A DNA stretch of 64,000 bases from an uncultured Prevotellaceae bacterium. Lineage in GTDB: Bacteria; Bacteroidota; Bacteroidia; Bacteroidales; Bacteroidaceae. The DNA is taken from assembly GCA_902799905.1 (NCBI GenBank), contig CADCCB010000011.1, forward strand, positions 1-64,000. The letters run 5' to 3'. Under the pieces are notes generated by a model that ran no database searches, was not told the DNA's origin, and worked only from the letters and a program-made list of their open reading frames with translations. This document shows, piece after piece, positions 59,843 to 64,000 of the stretch. Every line of letters starts with the position of its first letter. The first letter of the stretch is position 1. Made by a program: the position numbers and the translations under genes.

Positions 59843-62800
59843 ATGAAACTAAGACTACTAAACCTAATCCTGTGCGTAAGCGCAGCGATGACAACACTGG
59901 CCCAGACGGCAACGGTGAACACCCACTGGGCTCTTGACAAGAGTATCAAAGACCTCGCTCCTGGCTCTGCGGCCTACAACAATGCTACGGCCTCGACCAT
60001 TACGTGCGAAGGCACCGAAGTCAGCAACATGCTGGAGACGAGCGTGACGTTTGGCTCGAACCTGGCATTCCAGGGAACCATCACCCCCAAGAGTTCTGTG
60101 ACAGGGGAGACGGGCTTGCAGATATTGCGCTTTAAGACCCAGGGGGCTGCCGACGGCTCCGACAATTACGGCATGACCCTTACGCAGAAGCCCACTACGG
60201 GCGACCTGACCTTCGTGCCTACTAAGGTCAGCGTCAGCGTGGCCTCGTGGCTGAAGAACTCAAATCCGGCCTTCGAGGTGCTGGTGCGTAAACTGAATGC
60301 CAGCGGAGAGGTGAGCCAGACCTATGAACTGGGTAAGGTGAATGGTCATACGGAGGAAAGTGCCCTGTATGACGACGTGACGTTCAACGTGCCTGCCGAG
60401 GCTACCGCCAGCAACGATGCCTGGCAGGTGGTGGTGCGCATGGTCAGCGGCTACAACAACGGCACCAACCTGGCTATGGGCAACGTGACGCTCATTGGTA
60501 CCGCCACGCTGGGCGGTACGGTGCAGACCAGCACATTTACGGCAACGGTAGTGCCAGAAGGAGCCGGCACGGTGAACCCCGCTCAGACTTCGGTGGTGAC
60601 GGGCGATAATGTCACCTGCACGGCGACGCCCAACATTGGCTATGCCTTCGAGGGCTGGTATCAGAGTGGCACAAAGGTCTCGACGCAGAATCCGCATACT
60701 TTCAACGTCACAGCCGACATGCAGGTGGAGGCTCGTTTCACAAAACTGCCGGAGGCCACGCTGACCACTGGCGTTGCCGATGCATCGGCAGGCATGGGAA
60801 CGGTGAGCGTGAGCGAGCAGGGCGACAATGGCAAGTATAATGCCGGCACCACGCTGACGCTGACGGCCACTCCCAACCAGGGCCACTATTTTGTGCGCTG
60901 GGTGGACGGCAACGGCCAGGAACTGTCGACCAGCACGGCCTATACCTTCACACTCAATGAAGACCGCACCATCCTGGCTGTCTTTGCCATGATAGACAAC
61001 TATAAGGCTGACCTTATCGCCTTCCCAGGTGCCGAGGGCTACGGCCGCTTCACCACGGGTGGACGAATGATAGATAGCCGTGGGGCCAAGGTGTATTATG
61101 TCACCCGCAACGACGATTGTGCTGACAACAGCCTGGTGGAGGGCACCCTGCGCTGGGCGCTGAAGACTGGCGACGACACGCCACGTACCATCCTCTTCCG
61201 CACCTGCGGCACCATCTACCTGACATCGAAACTGTCGCTGAACCATCCTAACATCACCATTGCCGGACAGACGGCACCAGGCGGCGGCATCTGCATAGCC
61301 GGCTATCAGATGAAACTGAACCAGCCAAACATCATCATCCGCCATATTCGCTTCCGTGCTGGCGACCTGCCCAGCAGCAGCATGTCGCCACTGGACGTAG
61401 AGAACACCCACCACATCGTGCTCGACCATTGCTCATTCTCGTGGTCAATGGAGGAGAACCTGACGCTCTACGACACCGACTACACCACCCTGCAGTGGTG
61501 CATCTCGGCCGAGGGTCTCTACGAGTCGAAGAACGTGAAGGGCGAACGCTCATACGCCATGCAGTGGGGCGGCGAGCACGGCACGATGCACCACTGTCTG
61601 GTCAGCAATTGCATGAGCCGCACGCCACGATTCAACGGTGCCCGTCCCAACACCAACGACAGGCAGGTGGACAACGAGTTTGCCAACAACGTCATCTTCA
61701 ACTGGGGCAGCCACAACTCCATCTATGGCGGCGAATGCACGGTGACGGGCGAGAACGACTACGACCGCGTCTATATGATCAACAACTACTTCCGTCCAGG
61801 ACCTGCCACCAAGGCCGGTGCCGCCAACCGCCGCTACTTCGTCTCGGCATCGGGCGAGAGTATCAACGAGGTGGGACAGTGGTACCTCAGCGGCAACCAG
61901 TTTGAACTCTCCGGCAAGTGGGCACCAGCGACAGCAATATGGAGCAACACCGAACTGCAGAAAGTCAACGCCGACAACTATTATGGCTTCGTCGGCAACG
62001 ATGCGTCGAGGGCCATGAACTTCTGGTCGCTGACACCCTCACAGGCACTGGCCGACAAAGCGTTGCTCACAGCATTGCCCTATCCGCTAAATGGCATGAC
62101 TTACGAATCGGCAGAAGCGGCTTTCCTGAGCGTCACGCAGAAGGCAGGTGCCTCGCTGCCACGCTACGACGAGGTGGATCGCCGGCTGTTGGCTGAAGCG
62201 GCTGGCACACAGGATCCGCAGTTCAAGGGCAGCAGTTTCGTGAGCACCAAGAACGGCAGCACCGTCACACCCGCAGCAGGCATCATCAACTCACCTGCCG
62301 ACATCACCCTGTCACGCTACGACGAGTTCTATGCCTTGGATGAGGCTACAGGCCAAACCATCCTGACGCAGATGTGGCCTTGGATGGGTATGGACGATGA
62401 CGAGCAACTGATGCAGGACAGCGACCAAGACGGCCTGCCCGACGGCTATGAGGTGTCGGTGGGCCTCAACCCCAACAATGCCGCCGATGCCTGCCTGCTC
62501 AGTGTGAGTGGCTACTCCAATCTGGAGATGTTCCTCAATGGCGTGGCCGACGGCACCATCGACCTGACCCCCTATAAGCGGAGGCAGACGGTGGAGAAGC
62601 GCATCGTCTTCAACGCCACGGTAGATGCCACCGACGTCACAGCCGACTTCAGCACCATTGGTGCCGCCATCAGCGATGCTGAGCAGAAGGCCACCAAGGA
62701 CACACCTTATTATATATTGGTGAAGGCTGGCACCTACAACGAGCACGTGGAGATCAACAAGCCCTACATCCATCTGACGGGGCAGAACCGCGACCTCGTG

Positions 62801-63880
62801 GTCATCACCGATGACAAGAGCAAGTCGTACAACGGCAACCTGGGCAAGACGGCTACCGTCTATGTGAATGCCAGCGACGTAAGCCTGGACAATCTGACCA
62901 TCAACAACACCTACGGCGCAGGCGAACAGGCTCTGGCACTCTACACTCTGGGCGACCGCATCACGGTGACCCAGTGCCGCATCAACGGCTGGCAGGACAC
63001 CTATCGCACGGGCAAGAGCGGACAGCGCCACTTGGTGCGCGAATGCAGCATCAGCGGAACCACCGACTTCATCTATAACGCTGGCGACGTGTTCTTCGAC
63101 TGCGACACGCTGCTGCTGACGAATACCACCAATGTCATCGTGGCTCCCAGCCATATCAACCCCACGTGGGGATATGTCTTTCGCGATGCCTGTATCAAAC
63201 TGCATCCCACGGTGAGCCATAGTGCCACTACCGACCTTGGGCGGCCATGGGGCGACACGCCGATGGTGTCGTTCATCAACACGCGCCTTGGCCAGCATGT
63301 CAGCATCACGGAGACAGGATGGCGCGACATGAGCGGACTGCCCATACAGATGGCAGAATACAACACGATGGACGCAATGGGACAGCCGGTTGACCTGTCG
63401 AAGCGCAAGACCACGTTCACGGCCAATGGCACCACGGCCGCCAGCAAGGCTGTGCTGACAGAGGCAGAAGCCGCCACCTATACCTTGCGCAACGTGCTCA
63501 GTGGCGACGACCAGTGGGATGCCGACGGCGAAGGCCGCATCCTTGCTGCCCCTACGATGACCGTCGGCACTGACCTACTGACATGGAGCGACCCTACAGG
63601 CTTGGCCGCTTGCTATCTGCTCACCATCGACGGTCGTGCCACGCTGACCCTCGACGAATCGGTGGCTTACACGGCAGGCAGCAAGGTCAGCGTGCAGAGC
63701 GTGTCGGCCAGCGGCGTGCTGGGCAGGGCCGTCACACCCGAAACGGCGGTGGGCATCAGTCAGCCCATTGCCAACGGCCAACAGTCGGCAGCCAGCATCT
63801 ACGATCTGAGCGGCCGTCTGCTGCCCCTGCCGCAGAAGGGCATCAACATTCAGAAGGGAAGGAAATTCTTGGGCAAATGA
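59843..63880 (+). CDS. Secreted pectate lyase (PL1) - pectin methylesterase (CE8) fusion
   Basis: A 1345-residue exported multi-domain enzyme. Signal peptide; an N-terminal beta domain to about 230; two bacterial-repeat segments (GYAFEGWYQSGTKV and GHYFVRWVDGNGQEL); a PL1 pectate-lyase beta-helix at about 385-730 (ITIAGQTAPGGGICI, IIIRHIRFRAGD); a CE8 esterase at about 900-1190 with INGWQDTYRTG, GTTDFIYNAGDVFF and LGRPWGDTPMV; and a type IX-like tail (IYDLSGRLLPLPQKGINI). De-esterification and lyase cleavage in one chain fit pectin use, and the unsaturated products suit the hydrolase at 5.6 kb. Confidence 0.92.
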   Translation: MKLRLLNLILCVSAAMTTLAQTATVNTHWALDKSIKDLAPGSAAYNNATASTITCEGTEVSNMLETSVTFGSNLAFQGTITPKSSVTGETGLQILRFKTQGAADGSDNYGMTLTQKPTTGDLTFVPTKVSVSVASWLKNSNPAFEVLVRKLNASGEVSQTYELGKVNGHTEESALYDDVTFNVPAEATASNDAWQVVVRMVSGYNNGTNLAMGNVTLIGTATLGGTVQTSTFTATVVPEGAGTVNPAQTSVVTGDNVTCTATPNIGYAFEGWYQSGTKVSTQNPHTFNVTADMQVEARFTKLPEATLTTGVADASAGMGTVSVSEQGDNGKYNAGTTLTLTATPNQGHYFVRWVDGNGQELSTSTAYTFTLNEDRTILAVFAMIDNYKADLIAFPGAEGYGRFTTGGRMIDSRGAKVYYVTRNDDCADNSLVEGTLRWALKTGDDTPRTILFRTCGTIYLTSKLSLNHPNITIAGQTAPGGGICIAGYQMKLNQPNIIIRHIRFRAGDLPSSSMSPLDVENTHHIVLDHCSFSWSMEENLTLYDTDYTTLQWCISAEGLYESKNVKGERSYAMQWGGEHGTMHHCLVSNCMSRTPRFNGARPNTNDRQVDNEFANNVIFNWGSHNSIYGGECTVTGENDYDRVYMINNYFRPGPATKAGAANRRYFVSASGESINEVGQWYLSGNQFELSGKWAPATAIWSNTELQKVNADNYYGFVGNDASRAMNFWSLTPSQALADKALLTALPYPLNGMTYESAEAAFLSVTQKAGASLPRYDEVDRRLLAEAAGTQDPQFKGSSFVSTKNGSTVTPAAGIINSPADITLSRYDEFYALDEATGQTILTQMWPWMGMDDDEQLMQDSDQDGLPDGYEVSVGLNPNNAADACLLSVSGYSNLEMFLNGVADGTIDLTPYKRRQTVEKRIVFNATVDATDVTADFSTIGAAISDAEQKATKDTPYYILVKAGTYNEHVEINKPYIHLTGQNRDLVVITDDKSKSYNGNLGKTATVYVNASDVSLDNLTINNTYGAGEQALALYTLGDRITVTQCRINGWQDTYRTGKSGQRHLVRECSISGTTDFIYNAGDVFFDCDTLLLTNTTNVIVAPSHINPTWGYVFRDACIKLHPTVSHSATTDLGRPWGDTPMVSFINTRLGQHVSITETGWRDMSGLPIQMAEYNTMDAMGQPVDLSKRKTTFTANGTTAASKAVLTEAEAATYTLRNVLSGDDQWDADGEGRILAAPTMTVGTDLLTWSDPTGLAACYLLTIDGRATLTLDESVAYTAGSKVSVQSVSASGVLGRAVTPETAVGISQPIANGQQSAASIYDLSGRLLPLPQKGINIQKGRKFLGK

Positions 63881-64000
63881 GCAACGAAGCACCAGTGGTG
63901 CTCAGGCACCTCAGCATAGGCTATAAAACCAAGCAGGGCATCCGTGTGGTGGCCAGCGACGTGACGGCCAACCTGCAACGTGGCCGGCTGACCTGTCTGC
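63877..64000 (+). CDS. ABC transporter ATP-binding protein (5' end only)
   Basis: ATG at 63877 overlaps the stop of the pectin enzyme (ATGA). The first 41 codons read MSNEAPVVLRHLSIGYKTKQ and then an amphipathic ASDVTANLQRGRLTCL, the lead-in to a Walker A loop, as in FecE/BtuD-like ATPases. The window ends before the P-loop, so the family is inferred from the lead-in only. Confidence 0.6.
   Translation, partial: MSNEAPVVLRHLSIGYKTKQGIRVVASDVTANLQRGRLTCL

Noticed and set aside
1..64000. tRNA, rRNA or transposase genes
   Set aside because: No cloverleaf-like arrangement, rRNA signature or transposase reading frame was recognised; a covariance-model scan was not possible.

Overview
The window reads as a chromosomal segment from a Bacteroidota member, most likely a Prevotella-like (Prevotellaceae) gut or oral species. 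This rests on many promoters of the Bacteroidota type (TAnnTTTGC near -7, with no sigma70-like -10), start codons without strong Shine-Dalgarno sites, type IX-like C-terminal tails on secreted enzymes, a C10 (SpeB/interpain-type) peptidase, pectin-degrading enzymes and a type VI-B (Cas13b) CRISPR locus.

Layout. 0-13.6 kb is mostly core genome: rbfA, a LolC/E-type permease, an AICAR formyltransferase-only protein, an outer-membrane HHH-barrel protein, a GH105-type pectin enzyme with a DUF4294 protein, and a GH3-family adenylase / Ig-like lipoprotein / DUF3108 operon. 13.6-27.3 kb is an accessory block on the minus strand: an operon of a membrane vWA protein, a tubulin/FtsZ-like GTPase and a membrane-anchored papain-like protease. 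Next to it lie a 1331-residue TIR + Sel1-repeat protein, a peptidoglycan amidase and a 216-residue unknown. 27.3-28.6 kb is non-coding but full of dyads.

28.6-41.8 kb is the most interesting part. A CRISPR array, a Cas13b effector and four further genes lie head to tail on the minus strand with gaps of 7, 13 and 10 bp and one 14-bp overlap. Transcription order is STAND-type NTPase with a TIR/DUF4062-like N-terminus, a 322-residue unknown, Cas13b, a 439-residue protein with two C-terminal membrane helices, a 157-residue unknown, then the array and a terminator. No cas1/cas2, Csx27 or Csx28 is recognisable. I infer one RNA-triggered defence operon in which Cas13b is co-expressed with a STAND sensor and a new type of membrane accessory. 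Near-identical 67-bp direct repeats flank this block, so it could move or be lost as a unit. An 84-bp direct repeat similarly flanks the TIR-Sel1 gene.

42-64 kb returns to mixed content: a PurF-like protein lacking its catalytic cysteine, a PAP2/epimerase pair, an ATPase-sialidase-Sel1 lipoprotein operon, a ricin-type lectin with a membrane partner, an AT-rich restriction-modification operon with a 43-residue leader ORF, a C10 peptidase, a small barrel protein, a pectate lyase-pectin esterase fusion and the start of an ABC transporter ATPase. All assignments come from reading motifs by eye; no database search was run.
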